A DNA stretch of 64,000 nt from Paenibacillus tepidiphilus (GCF_008635795.1 NZ_VWRQ01000005.1:62001-126000); one strand, 5' to 3'. Shown: positions 8,701 to 18,007, counted from the first letter of the stretch. The notes: generated by a model from the letters alone, not told the origin. Numbers and translations are program-made.

Positions 8701-9182
8701 GTGCGGGACACCTCCATAATTGCACGCTCGAACGTATTGCGGATATTATCTCTGAATTGCTCAGCATCCCTGATATCCATGGCATGAATGTATAATGTCC
8801 GGTTATCTTTGGACACCTCCAGCACCACCGACCCTGGATTCAGGCATAATATTGTAATAAGGACAGCGACCTCCCAATCCGACTGGAGCTCTGTATGATA
8901 CATCAGAATCGCCGGACGGATGTCAAGCTTGGGTCTTAGGACCGCCTTCACCACCACATAACTGGAGACGACCAGCTCCCGCAGCAGCAGCACCACCAGC
9001 TTGATAATAGCCCAGCCTCTGCCGAGATATAGACGTCCATTGAAGAACCGGCGCAAGCCGAACAGCACGGCGACCCCCAGCACATAGCCGACGATGAAGC
9101 CGGAGGCCGTCCAGTCATTGAACAGAAACATCCAGAGGAACGCTATCATGAAATTCAATAATATTTGAAAAGCCATCCGCAT
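8697..9182 (-). CDS. mrpE: Na+/H+ antiporter subunit E (MrpE)
   Basis: A 161-residue protein. It has two N-terminal hydrophobic helices, a third near residues 55-75, and a C-terminal cytoplasmic domain with the typical NPGSVVLEVSKDNRTLYIH region. Length matches the family. The start is adjacent to the mrpD stop, with AAGGAG inside the end of mrpD; a second Met lies at residue 3. Confidence 0.94.
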   Translation of the reverse strand: MRMAFQILLNFMIAFLWMFLFNDWTASGFIVGYVLGVAVLFGLRRFFNGRLYLGRGWAIIKLVVLLLRELVVSSYVVVKAVLRPKLDIRPAILMYHTELQSDWEVAVLITILCLNPGSVVLEVSKDNRTLYIHAMDIRDAEQFRDNIRNTFERAIMEVSRT

Positions 9183-10661
9183 CTACTCCTTCATGACAGC
9201 GTTAATGTATTGGACCGGATCGGCCAGCACGGAACCGGCCTGAGCCACATAACCGTTCACCGTCTCAGCGCCGATCCCCATCAGGATGACGATGACAAAC
9301 AGAACGGCCGCCGGTGCCATCATCGCTTTGTAACGCAGCGGATGAATTTCTTCTTCGCTTCTTTCACCGCCCCAGAACACTTCCCGGAACACTTTAATCA
9401 GCGAGTATAATACGGCGAAGCTGGAAGCAAGCGCAATCAGGGAAAGGGCTACCTCCTGCTCTCCGAAGCCGCTGCGGATCATCATCACTTTGCCGGCAAA
9501 GCCGCTCAGCGGCGGAACGCCGACCAGCGCCAGCGCCAGGATGAAGAACATCCATCCCGTCCACGGATACCGGCGGATCAGACCGCCCATCTGCTGCAGC
9601 TGCTCTGTTCCGGTGGCGGCAATAATCATCCCTCCCAGGATGAACAACAGCGCCTTGGCTACCATGTCATGCATTAAATAGAAGACTACCCCGTTCAAGG
9701 AATCAGCGGTAGCAACAGATACACCGAAAGCAATAAAGCCCACACTAATTACGATATTGTAGTTGAAAATACGGCTCAGATCGTTATATGCCACCGCGCC
9801 AATGGCGCCGAGAATCATCGTCGCTCCAGCCATCCAGCCGATCAGCGTATGCGTGAGCCCCAGATCATGGACAAAGATCAGCGAGAACGTGCGCGTAATG
9901 GCGTACAGCCCAACCTTGGTCAGCAGTGCTCCGAACAGGGCTCTTACTGCCACCGGAGGCGCACTGTAGGAATCCGGGAGCCAGAAGAACAGCAGCAGGC
10001 CTGCTTTGAGCGAGAACACCAGCAGCAGCACTACTGCAATTACGTTCATCACGCCTCCCTGCCCTGCCTCCGCCACACGCACCGCCAGATGCGCCATATT
10101 CAGTGTACCTGTCGCTGCGTAGAGATAGGCGATGGCCGCTACGAACAGACTGGAGGAAACGACGTTGACGAGAATATACTTCAGCGTCTCCCGCAGCTGG
10201 ACCCGGGTGCCGCCCAATACGATCATGGCATAGGAAGCCACAAGCAGCACCTCGAAGCATACGAACAGGTTAAAGAGGTCCCCGGTAAGGAATGAACCGG
10301 ATACCCCGGTCAGCAGGAAATGGAAAAAGGTATAGTAATAAAACCGTTCCCGCTCTTCACCGATGCTCGCAAAGGAAAAGAACAGGCAGGCCGCTCCCAC
10401 TACCGCTGTGACCAGCACGAGCAGCGCCGCAAACATATCGGCCACAAAAACGATACCGTAGGGCGGTATCCAGCCGCCCATATACAGCGTTTGAATCCCA
10501 TCCGTGCTGACCTGATATACTATGACCGCAGCCACAGCGATATTCAGACAAGCACTGATTGCGCTGATCATCCGCTGCAGCCCGATCCTCTCCTTCAGAA
10601 AGATCAGGATGACCGCCGTCACAGCCGGAATGAGCAGAGGCAATACAAGCAAATTGTTCAT
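9183..10661 (-). CDS. mrpD: Na+/H+ antiporter subunit D (MrpD)
   Basis: A 492-residue, 14-helix member of the complex I NuoL/M/N antiporter-like family. The conserved Glu in helix 5 (FVCFEVLLVASYAMI, about residue 135) and the Lys-containing helix 7 region (FSLKAGLLLFFWLPDSY, about residue 217) are present, as expected of a proton-translocating channel. GGGGGAGAG precedes the ATG. It overlaps mrpC by 4 nt. Confidence 0.96.
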   Translation of the reverse strand: MNNLLVLPLLIPAVTAVILIFLKERIGLQRMISAISACLNIAVAAVIVYQVSTDGIQTLYMGGWIPPYGIVFVADMFAALLVLVTAVVGAACLFFSFASIGEERERFYYYTFFHFLLTGVSGSFLTGDLFNLFVCFEVLLVASYAMIVLGGTRVQLRETLKYILVNVVSSSLFVAAIAYLYAATGTLNMAHLAVRVAEAGQGGVMNVIAVVLLLVFSLKAGLLLFFWLPDSYSAPPVAVRALFGALLTKVGLYAITRTFSLIFVHDLGLTHTLIGWMAGATMILGAIGAVAYNDLSRIFNYNIVISVGFIAFGVSVATADSLNGVVFYLMHDMVAKALLFILGGMIIAATGTEQLQQMGGLIRRYPWTGWMFFILALALVGVPPLSGFAGKVMMIRSGFGEQEVALSLIALASSFAVLYSLIKVFREVFWGGERSEEEIHPLRYKAMMAPAAVLFVIVILMGIGAETVNGYVAQAGSVLADPVQYINAVMKE

Positions 10662-10993
10662 CGTCTCTCCCCCTTGCTTCCTTCCACATCATCCATTCCC
10701 CCGGAGCGGTAAGCCCGGTAGGCCAGCACGATGAAGAATGCGGATACCCCGAAGCTGATGACAATGGAAGTTAGAATCAGCGCCTGGGGCAGCGGATCAA
10801 CATACGCTTCCGCTTTCTCGCCCAGCAGCGGCGAAGCGCCGGTCTTGAGTCCCGCCATGGTCAGCAGCAGCAGGTGAACACCGTGGGTAATGAGCGTCGT
10901 TCCCAGCAGGATGCGGAGCAGACCTTTGGAGAGGACCAGATACACCCCCACCGTAAACAAGACACCGATCGCCAGGGCAACAAGAAGCTCCAT
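10658..10993 (-). CDS. mrpC: Na+/H+ antiporter subunit C (MrpC)
   Basis: A 111-residue, three-helix NuoK homologue; the GTTLITHGVHLLLLTMAGL segment (about residues 31-49) is characteristic. Its ATG shares one nucleotide with the TGA of mrpA (TGATG), so translation is coupled. Confidence 0.95.
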   Translation of the reverse strand: MELLVALAIGVLFTVGVYLVLSKGLLRILLGTTLITHGVHLLLLTMAGLKTGASPLLGEKAEAYVDPLPQALILTSIVISFGVSAFFIVLAYRAYRSGGMDDVEGSKGERR

Positions 10994-13851
10994 CAGTTAT
11001 CCCTCCCGATCGTGAAGATAATATTCATGGTAACACCGATAACCGACAAGTATACACCGAGATCGAACAGCATCGCCGTAGTCAGCTCCGTCTTGCCCAT
11101 CACCGGCAGGTCGAAATAGCCGAAGGCCTGGCTCAGGAACGGAACATCGAATACGAAGGAGCCTATCCCGGTGAAAAAGGCCATTAAAATGCCGACTGCA
11201 ATCAATTTGCGGTAATCAATCGGCAGCACCTTCTCCACAAATTCCGGACCGAAGGCAATCGAGAGCAGCACCAGCGCCGCAGCAGCCATCAGCGCACCGA
11301 TGAAGCCGCCTCCCGGCTGGTTATGCCCGGCAAAGAACAGGTACAGCGAGAAGGTAATGATGATGACGAAGGCCACCTTGGCTACCGACTGCAGCAGTAC
11401 ATCATTGCTGCGGGCATAACGCGGTTTGCCTCCGTCCAGCAGATTCTTCGGCAGAAGCGGCTCCATGTCCGGTTCAAGCTTCAGCTTGATCATGGCATAG
11501 ATAGCCAGCGAAGCGAGTCCCAGCACCGTGATCTCGAACATCGTATCGAAGCCGCGGAAATCCACCAGCAGGACGTTGACGACATTTTTGCCGCCGCCCA
11601 GCTCGTAGCTGTTCTCTGTATAGTAGCTTGAAATGGATTCGAACGGGCTGCTGCCGAGAGCGGCCAGGGCAACCAGGGTCATTGTGACTCCGAATCCGAG
11701 AGAAATAATCAGCTTCGGCAGCTTCACACGGAATTTGACCTTATCGCGCGAGAGTCTTGGCAAATGCCGGAAGCACAGCAGGAACAGCGTGACCGACACC
11801 ACTTCGACAATCATCTGCGTAAGCGCCAGGTCGGGTGCACGGAACAGAATGAAGAGCAGCGTAACCATATAACCTACCATACCGGTCAACAGAATCGCCG
11901 CGATTCTGGACTTGGCGAACGGAATGGCCAGTGCGCCGGTCAGCAGGACCAGGACGGCTACCACTTCAAAGAAGGAGATCGGGGCATATTCCCCCTGCCC
12001 GAACACCAGCCCATCCGTATACAGCATCGTCCCGCCCACCAGAGCAATGAACAGAACAAAGATGTACATCAGATAATGCCGCATGGAGCCCGTCATATAG
12101 AGGTTCGTTAGCGCCCGGGATGTGCGTTCCACCAGCCGGATGCTGCCATCATAGGCCTGATTCAGGCTGTAGCCTCTGCCGCCCCATTCCCTGTCGACAA
12201 TGCTCAGACGGGTATACAGGCGGTAAACAATAATCCCAGCAGCAATTACACCAAGCGTCATCCAGACTTCCGTGGTAAAGCCATGCCAGAAATAAATATT
12301 GACATAAAAAGGGGAGCTTGCCGCAAGCTGCGGATGAATGGCATTCATTCCCGGAACAATCAGCGTCTTGGACAGCAGATTGGGGAAGAAGCCGGTCACG
12401 ACGGCCAGCAGAGCCAGCAGGATGGGCGGAAGCAGCAGGCCAAAGGGGGCCTCATGCGGTTTCTTATCGAGCTTCTCCGGCTGGAATTTGCCGAAGAAGG
12501 TCTGGAAGACCATGATCATGCTGTAAGCAAAGGTGAAAATGCTGGCAATCCAGGCCAGAACCGGAAAGAGGGTAAAGAACGACTGCGGGCTGAAAATATC
12601 CAGCTCCCGGATATTCAGCACCGCCGTGAAGAACATCTCCTTGCTCAGGAAGCCGGCAAAAGGCGGAAGACCCGCCATCGAAAAGCTGCCGATCAGCGCT
12701 ACTGTAAAGGTCACCGGCATCAGCGACACCAGCCCTCCCAGCTTACGGAGATCACGGGTATTCGTCTCATGGTCGACAATCCCGACCACCATGAACAGCG
12801 AGCCCTTAAATATTGCGTGATTAATCAAATGGAAGAGGGCTGCTGTGGTTGCCGCCGTAAAGTAAACGGCCTCTTCTCCGGTGTAGAAAGCCGCCGCCGA
12901 TCCCATTCCGAGTAGTCCCATGATCAGTCCGAGCTGACTGATCGTTGAATAAGCCAATAGAGCCTTCAGGTCCGTCTGCTTCATCGCCTGGATCGATCCA
13001 TAGATCAAGGTGATCAGGCCGACACCCGACACTATCCAAAACCACTCATGTTGGCCCGCGAATACCGGACTGAAACGCGCGACTAAATACAAACCCGCCT
13101 TTACCATGGTTGCCGAGTGCAGATAGGCACTGACCGGAGTCGGCGCTTCCATCGCATCCGGCAGCCAGATATGAAACGGGAACTGGGCCGACTTGGTAAA
13201 GGCGCCCAGCAGAATCAGCAGCATGGACGGGATGAACAGCGATTGTCCGCTGATATCGCCCACCTGGCTCCAGATTTCACGGATACTGAAAGTACCTGTC
13301 ATGACATAGAGCATCAGGAAGCCGGCAAACATCGCCAAGCCGCCGAAGACGGTAATCAGCATCGACTTCAAGGCACCGTAACGGGATTTCTGCCGCCGGT
13401 GCCAGAATGCAATCAAGAGAAACGACGATACGCTCGTCAGCTCCCAGAAGCCATAAAGTACCATCAGATTATCGGACAGCACTACGCCCAGCATGGCTCC
13501 CATAAAGAGCAGGAGATACACATAGAACGGAGTAAGTTCTTCGCGTTTCTCCAAATAATAGATTGAATAGATGACGACAAGCGTTCCCATGCCCGTAATT
13601 AACAAGGCGAACAGCAAACTTAATCCATCCAGATGGAACACCAGATCAATGCCAAGGGATGGAATCCAGGATATCGTCTCATACCCGGACTCCCCTCCCT
13701 TGATAACCGGAATCCGGGTTAAGAAGTAAATGAACAACAGCAGCGGTCCGGCAAGGATAAGCCATCCCCGGTGGAGCTTGGGGAGGGTCCTGCGTAGAAG
13801 CGCTATCATTAGGGCCAGCAGAAACGGGACAAGAACGGTTACATGAAGCAA
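10993..13851 (-). CDS. mrpA: Fused Na+/H+ antiporter subunits A and B (MrpA-MrpB)
   Basis: A 952-residue protein. Residues 1 to about 800 are MrpA: a NuoL-like channel with the antiporter-family Lys/Glu helices, followed by the MbhD/E-like helices. About residues 813-952 are a complete MrpB domain, from NDVLLQSVAKVAF with the FFAGHNQPGGGFIG motif. In Bacillus, mrpA and mrpB are separate genes; here no separate mrpB exists. The best start is TTG at 13851, 7 nt after GGAGG and aligning with family N-termini (MLHVTVLVPFLLA); the upstream ATG at 13878 would place that ribosome site inside the coding region. The complex exports Na+ for H+ and supports pH homeostasis. Confidence 0.95.
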   Translation of the reverse strand: MLHVTVLVPFLLALMIALLRRTLPKLHRGWLILAGPLLLFIYFLTRIPVIKGGESGYETISWIPSLGIDLVFHLDGLSLLFALLITGMGTLVVIYSIYYLEKREELTPFYVYLLLFMGAMLGVVLSDNLMVLYGFWELTSVSSFLLIAFWHRRQKSRYGALKSMLITVFGGLAMFAGFLMLYVMTGTFSIREIWSQVGDISGQSLFIPSMLLILLGAFTKSAQFPFHIWLPDAMEAPTPVSAYLHSATMVKAGLYLVARFSPVFAGQHEWFWIVSGVGLITLIYGSIQAMKQTDLKALLAYSTISQLGLIMGLLGMGSAAAFYTGEEAVYFTAATTAALFHLINHAIFKGSLFMVVGIVDHETNTRDLRKLGGLVSLMPVTFTVALIGSFSMAGLPPFAGFLSKEMFFTAVLNIRELDIFSPQSFFTLFPVLAWIASIFTFAYSMIMVFQTFFGKFQPEKLDKKPHEAPFGLLLPPILLALLAVVTGFFPNLLSKTLIVPGMNAIHPQLAASSPFYVNIYFWHGFTTEVWMTLGVIAAGIIVYRLYTRLSIVDREWGGRGYSLNQAYDGSIRLVERTSRALTNLYMTGSMRHYLMYIFVLFIALVGGTMLYTDGLVFGQGEYAPISFFEVVAVLVLLTGALAIPFAKSRIAAILLTGMVGYMVTLLFILFRAPDLALTQMIVEVVSVTLFLLCFRHLPRLSRDKVKFRVKLPKLIISLGFGVTMTLVALAALGSSPFESISSYYTENSYELGGGKNVVNVLLVDFRGFDTMFEITVLGLASLAIYAMIKLKLEPDMEPLLPKNLLDGGKPRYARSNDVLLQSVAKVAFVIIITFSLYLFFAGHNQPGGGFIGALMAAAALVLLSIAFGPEFVEKVLPIDYRKLIAVGILMAFFTGIGSFVFDVPFLSQAFGYFDLPVMGKTELTTAMLFDLGVYLSVIGVTMNIIFTIGRDN

Positions 13852-13923
13852 AGGCAAGCCTCCTTTTCCATTGGTCATATGAGTTTGTGAACACTGGTAC
13901 TTGTATCCCGAAGAAGAAACCGG

Positions 13924-14532
13924 CTATAAAGGGTCGGTCAATACCCCTTCGCAGATATGCAAATATCTCGCTTTACCATCTTGCTCAAATCTGAACAAGC
14001 CATTCTCGAATTCCGTGTGCAGCTCGTGGAAATATTTACCCTTAATGGAATCAGGGCCATTTGGCTCATCGCTGAGCTGGTAAGTATCCCCGGTCTTCAC
14101 CAGATAGGAAATAACGCCTTCTTCATGCGTTTCTTCCAGACCGGCCCGCATGCGCTGGACAGCGACCACATGCAGATCCATCATCTTCATCTTGCTGATC
14201 AGCTCATTGACAAAATTGCGCTTGGTCAATTCCTGCCACAGCGTCTGAGCCGATTGGCCGATAATGATCTGGGTCACTTCCTTTTCTTCTGCGGCTTCAA
14301 CAATCACATCGGTTGTCTTGCGCCCGCGGCGCTTGCGGACCATGAATTCCGCTCCAGCCTCTTCGGCCAGGCGCTTCCAGACCGTCATGAACATTTCTTT
14401 GCTCTGGTTGTATTCATCACTATCCGAGCTTTCGACATTGAGCACGTAAAGCGGTGCCCCGATCAGCTCAGACAGCTGGATACCGCGCCGGATCAGCCGC
14501 TCCCCGTGCGGACCATAATGAACGCATACCAT
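13924..14532 (-). CDS. UspA/KdpD-like universal stress domain protein
   Basis: About 202 residues. The first ~125 form a universal-stress (USP) fold of the type found in KdpD sensor kinases, starting at MVCVHYGPHGERLIRRG and including the ATP-loop-like TQIIIGQSAQTLWQ. The last ~70 residues are a separate small domain without a recognised match. It is the first gene upstream of mrpA in the same direction (72-nt gap), so it probably modulates the antiporter in response to K+, nucleotide or stress (inference). Start: ATG at 14532 with AAGGA 7 nt upstream; a GTG at 14559 lies directly against AGGAGG with no spacing. A terminator-like hairpin sits in its leader. Confidence 0.75.
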   Translation of the reverse strand: MVCVHYGPHGERLIRRGIQLSELIGAPLYVLNVESSDSDEYNQSKEMFMTVWKRLAEEAGAEFMVRKRRGRKTTDVIVEAAEEKEVTQIIIGQSAQTLWQELTKRNFVNELISKMKMMDLHVVAVQRMRAGLEETHEEGVISYLVKTGDTYQLSDEPNGPDSIKGKYFHELHTEFENGLFRFEQDGKARYLHICEGVLTDPL

Positions 14533-14587
14533 AATCTTTTCCTTGTGTATGACCTTCACCCTCCTGTGAACTTGGGTAAGAAATACA

Positions 14588-14617
14588 AAAGGAGCCTACT
14601 GGCGTTAGGCCCCTTTC
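14588..14617 (-). terminator. Hairpin in the leader of the UspA-like/mrp operon
   Basis: Stem AAAGG-GCCTA / TAGGC-CCTTT with a 7-nt loop and a T-rich tail on the minus strand. It lies downstream of a strong promoter (14652-14680) and upstream of the operon, so it either attenuates the operon or ends the kinase transcript with read-through. Confidence 0.6.
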
Positions 14618-14651
14618 TGTTGTTCTCAACCCTTGGATGTTATATATAAAT

Positions 14652-14680
14652 TATAACGATTCTAATCCTAGTTGTAAAGT
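14652..14680 (-). promoter_or_regulatory. Sigma-A promoter for the UspA-like/mrp operon
   Basis: On the minus strand, TTTACA, 17 nt, TATAAT, a near-consensus promoter overlapping the 3' end of the upstream kinase gene. Its transcript would start about 90 nt before the first coding region and pass through the hairpin at 14588-14617. Confidence 0.75.
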
Positions 14681-15639
14681 TTACGGACAGTGTGAAAATC
14701 TCTCCACAGAACTTCCATTATCTGTGCGGTGCTCACCGCCAGCTGTCCCAAGTCCGCTGCGAGCAGCCGGACCTGTTCCCGCAGTACCTGCGGCTCATCC
14801 GTTCCTTCGAGGTAGCGGCTGGTAAAATGCAGAAACACATCGATCTTCCGCAGCAGCATCAGCACGGGTATCGCTTCTATTTCCGCAGCGGATAACTGAA
14901 TCCGCCGGCTGAAGCCATCCCAGAATTCGCGGACCGCAGCTTCCTGCTCTGCATGGCCCACCCATCCCGACAGGATCACGGCAGGCTCCATCGCCCGCAG
15001 ATCACGTGTGCAGAATTCAAAATCAAGCAGCGCGGCCACCTTGCGGTGATTACCGCCATCTACCAGCAGGTTGGAGGCGTTCAAATCGCCGTGCACCAGC
15101 TGATGCGGCAGCTCCGCCAGACCGGGGAGTGATTCTGCTATATCAGTATAGGCGCTGTAGAGGGTCTCCAGTTCCGGAGACAAATCGGCCAGCTCCGCCG
15201 GCGGGTTCAGGCAGATTTCCCGGACCGCCGCATTTGTACATAACGGATAGGCCGTCCGCAGTTCATAATAAGGCCGGTAGACAGGGGGCAGCTCCGGCTC
15301 AATCTCAGCCAATACTTCAGATAGTATTCCTGCCGATGTGCCAAATGATGCATAATATCCGCTGCCCTCCTCAAGGGGCGTCACTCCCTCGATATAACGG
15401 AAGAGACAAGCGTATTTACCGCTCTCCTCCAGCTCCACCATAGTCTCACCCCCGGCTGCGGTCAGGGGAAGCGGTGTGCTGAACGGCAAGGGTAGCTTAT
15501 CAAGCTGCTGCAGCACCGTATGCTCGAATTCGATTTTATTGCGGTCGCGGTGTGTATTATAGATCCGCAGAACGGCACGGCCGCGGGCGCTGTCTACCAT
15601 GTAAGTGGTATTGTTCCAGCCTCCGCTCCGCTCTTTCAA
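14668..15639 (-). CDS. Aminoglycoside/homoserine-type phosphotransferase (APH family)
   Basis: 323 residues in the protein-kinase-like APH fold. It has a nucleotide-binding N-lobe (SGGWNNTTYMVD at the start), catalytic loop HGDLNASNLLVD (about residue 185, H-G-D with D as base), and metal-binding LLDFEF (about residue 203). It should phosphorylate a small alcohol or amino sugar. TTG at 15639 has GGAG upstream, but the in-frame sequence just upstream (about 20 codons) reads like a homologous N-terminus without a normal start codon, so the true start may be a rare codon or the extension lost. It is divergent from an ECF sigma gene. Confidence 0.82.
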   Translation of the reverse strand: MKERSGGWNNTTYMVDSARGRAVLRIYNTHRDRNKIEFEHTVLQQLDKLPLPFSTPLPLTAAGGETMVELEESGKYACLFRYIEGVTPLEEGSGYYASFGTSAGILSEVLAEIEPELPPVYRPYYELRTAYPLCTNAAVREICLNPPAELADLSPELETLYSAYTDIAESLPGLAELPHQLVHGDLNASNLLVDGGNHRKVAALLDFEFCTRDLRAMEPAVILSGWVGHAEQEAAVREFWDGFSRRIQLSAAEIEAIPVLMLLRKIDVFLHFTSRYLEGTDEPQVLREQVRLLAADLGQLAVSTAQIMEVLWRDFHTVRKLYN

Positions 15640-15709
15640 AGTACCGCTCCATTCCGGCCAATGCCGGTTTACAATAGCATCCGTAGGCTTATGCCCCTTT
15701 CAACTTTTT

Positions 15710-15735
15710 TGTAACGAAATGTCTCTTATGGTGTC
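15710..15735 (+). promoter_or_regulatory. Possible ECF-type autoregulatory promoter
   Basis: TGTAAC, 16 nt, TGTC, located 25 nt before the sigma gene; similar to TGAAAC-N16-CGTC promoters of ECF sigma factors, which normally control their own operon. One -10 position deviates. Confidence 0.4.
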
Positions 15736-15759
15736 TTATCCAGGTAAGGTGGTGAACAT

Positions 15760-16251
15760 GTGGCTGATGTAGAGCATATCTACGAGCAATATTTTCAGGA
15801 GGTATATTTATTTGCGTTATCGCTCAGCCGAAATCAGCAGATCGCCGAAGAGATTACGCAGGATACGTTCGTCAAAGCAGTGAAGAATATCAACCAGTTC
15901 AAAGGCAATTGTAAAATCAGTGTCTGGCTCTGTCAAATCGCCAAAAACTCCTACTTCACCTATATGGGGAAGCAGAAGCGCTGCGGAACGCTGGAGCCGG
16001 ACAGCCAGACGGCTGACGGCGGCTGGATGCTTGAACAAACGCTGGTGGACAAATCGGAAGCACTTAGAGTCCACAAGCTGCTGCACAGTCTGAAGGAGCC
16101 GTATAAGGAAGTGTTTACACTGAGGGTATTCGGGGAGTTATCCTTTGCCCATATCGGCGAAGTGTTCGGCAAGACCGAAAGCTGGGCCAGAGTTACCTAT
16201 CACCGTGCAAGAGGCATGATACAAGACTTATTAATGGAGGAACGCCGATGA
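15760..16251 (+). CDS. ECF RNA polymerase sigma factor
   Basis: 163 residues. Sigma region 2 runs from IYEQYFQEVYLFALSLSRNQQIAEEITQDTFVKA (about 7-40), then a short linker, then region 4 with helix-turn-helix (about 112-155, ELSFAHIGEVFGKTESWARVTYHRAR). Length matches ECF factors. The start is GTG at 15760, with AAGGTGG upstream; the overlapping ATG is out of frame. It overlaps the anti-sigma gene by 4 nt, so the two form a sigma/anti-sigma switch for envelope signals (family knowledge). Confidence 0.93.
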   Translation: MADVEHIYEQYFQEVYLFALSLSRNQQIAEEITQDTFVKAVKNINQFKGNCKISVWLCQIAKNSYFTYMGKQKRCGTLEPDSQTADGGWMLEQTLVDKSEALRVHKLLHSLKEPYKEVFTLRVFGELSFAHIGEVFGKTESWARVTYHRARGMIQDLLMEERR

Positions 16252-16952
16252 CTAATACCCTGTCCTGTGAGATCGTGGAGGATTTGCTGCCTTTGTACCA
16301 TGATGAGGTGTGCAGTATAGCCACCAGAGAGGCCGTTGCTTCCCATCTCGCCACCTGCAGTCATTGCGCCGCTGCCCTGGACAAGCTGCGGGAGAGCAGC
16401 CGGCTGCCGTTTGAGGTCATGGAGAAGAATAGACGGGAAGGCGAAGGCCTGTCCAGCTTCAAAAAATACTGGCACCGCACCCGGGTGCACTCCTTCGTCA
16501 AAGGCCTGCTTATTGCCACCGCCGTCTGCGGCCTGGCCGTTCTCGGGTACGCCGGATTGTTCCGTTGGAATATCATAGAGGTACCTTCCAGTGTAATCCG
16601 GATCAGCGAGATAAGCCGGCTGAGCAATGGAAAGATTGCCTACCGTGTCAACATTACGGACGGCTACATCGTTAACCAAATTAACGGCAGACTTGACGAT
16701 GACGGCAACTACTACTATACTCCTGTCCGGCCTGTGATCAAGTCCAGCAAATTTGCCGAGCTTGGGCTTGGCAACGGGTATCATTTCTTTGATCTTGAGA
16801 TGCTGAATGCCAACCGGACCGATCCTTCCATCCCCATAAAGGCGATCTATTACGGCCCGAAGGATGGAAATCCCGTCCTGATCTGGCAGCAGGGCATGGA
16901 ACTGCCGCCGGCTGCCGCTGCCGTAGAAGCCCAATTTCATTTCGCCGATTAG
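16248..16952 (+). CDS. Membrane anti-sigma factor with zinc-finger domain
   Basis: 234 residues. The N-terminal zf-HC2 anti-sigma domain has C-x25-H-x3-C-x2-C (Cys 7, His 33, Cys 37, Cys 40 region). One membrane helix follows (about residues 87-107), then an extracytoplasmic sensory part of about 125 residues without a known fold. It should hold the upstream sigma factor inactive at the membrane until a signal releases it. ATG overlaps the sigma stop (ATGA). Confidence 0.88.
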   Translation: MTNTLSCEIVEDLLPLYHDEVCSIATREAVASHLATCSHCAAALDKLRESSRLPFEVMEKNRREGEGLSSFKKYWHRTRVHSFVKGLLIATAVCGLAVLGYAGLFRWNIIEVPSSVIRISEISRLSNGKIAYRVNITDGYIVNQINGRLDDDGNYYYTPVRPVIKSSKFAELGLGNGYHFFDLEMLNANRTDPSIPIKAIYYGPKDGNPVLIWQQGMELPPAAAAVEAQFHFAD

Positions 16953-17034
16953 CTTATTACGGAGCCTCCTGCGAAATACCGGTTTTTCCGCTATAATAAG
17001 TCTCATATTGATAGAGCAAAGGATGGGATCAACC

Positions 17035-18006
17035 ATGGAGGCTACTGTATCCAAACGCTGGCTGCTGGCCAGACTCTATGAACCGGAGCAGACGATTGTC
17101 GACTGCCGGTTCACACTCGGCAAGCCGCAGGCCGGCCGTGAAAGCTATGAGCAGGAGCATATTCCCGGCGCGGTCTATCTTGATCTGGAGCTGGATCTGT
17201 CCGCTCCGGTCGCGGAGCACGGCGGACGGCATCCGCTGCCTGACCCTCAGGTGCTGGCGGCACGCCTTGCGAAGCTGGGAATCGGCAACGATACGCGCAT
17301 CGTTGCCTATGACGACGAGAGCGGCATGAATGCCGCCCGGCTGTGGTGGCTGCTGCGCTACCTCGGCCACGAGCAGGTATATGTGCTGGAAGGCGGCTTC
17401 AGCGCCTGGAAAGCGGAGAAATATCCGGTGACGGACCACCAGCCGATCCGGGTGCCGAGTAGCTTTGTGGCCAATGTGCAGCCGCAGATGCTGGCGGGTG
17501 CCCGGGAAGTGCGGGAGCTGTCAGGGAAGCTGCTTAACACCGGCGGTGAAGACAGAGTTGAAATTGGTGCCGACAGTAGGGCTGGCGCCGGGGCTAACTC
17601 TGGGGCTGACTCGGAGACAGGTTCTTGGGCTGGCTCTGGAGGCGATCCTTCCGCATCATCCCCTGCTCTCCCGGTCCTGATCGATTCCCGCGCGCATGAC
17701 CGCTATCTGGGGCAGAACGAGACCCTGGACCCCGTCGGCGGCCATATACCCGGTGCGGTGAACTACTTCTGGAAAGACACGCAGAATGCCGACGGCAGCT
17801 ACAAGAGCGCCGAGCAGCTTAGCGAGCATTTCGCCGGACTGGATAAGGACCGCGAGATCGTCGTCTACTGCGGCTCCGGCGTCACCGCCTGCCCGAACGT
17901 CCTGGCGCTGGAACGCGCCGGATTCAAGAATGTGCGGCTGTATGCCGGGAGCTGGAGTGACTGGATCAGCTATGAGGGGAATCCAGTGGCCACTGGGGAA
18001 GAGTAG
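17035..18006 (+). CDS. Thiosulfate/3-mercaptopyruvate sulfurtransferase (double rhodanese)
   Basis: 323 residues with two rhodanese domains. The N-terminal domain (about 8-150) has Asp/Glu where the catalytic Cys would be (YDDESGMNAAR), as normal for the inactive half. The C-terminal domain (about 215-320) carries the active loop CGSGVTAC with Cys at about 279. Between them is an unusual low-complexity Gly/Ser/Ala/Asp linker (about residues 178-212), probably a flexible hinge and not typical of the family. It transfers sulfane sulfur to cyanide or other thiophiles. Start ATG at 17035 with AAGGATGG upstream, preferred to the TTG at 17008. Confidence 0.92.
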   Translation: MEATVSKRWLLARLYEPEQTIVDCRFTLGKPQAGRESYEQEHIPGAVYLDLELDLSAPVAEHGGRHPLPDPQVLAARLAKLGIGNDTRIVAYDDESGMNAARLWWLLRYLGHEQVYVLEGGFSAWKAEKYPVTDHQPIRVPSSFVANVQPQMLAGAREVRELSGKLLNTGGEDRVEIGADSRAGAGANSGADSETGSWAGSGGDPSASSPALPVLIDSRAHDRYLGQNETLDPVGGHIPGAVNYFWKDTQNADGSYKSAEQLSEHFAGLDKDREIVVYCGSGVTACPNVLALERAGFKNVRLYAGSWSDWISYEGNPVATGEE

Positions 18007-18007
18007 C

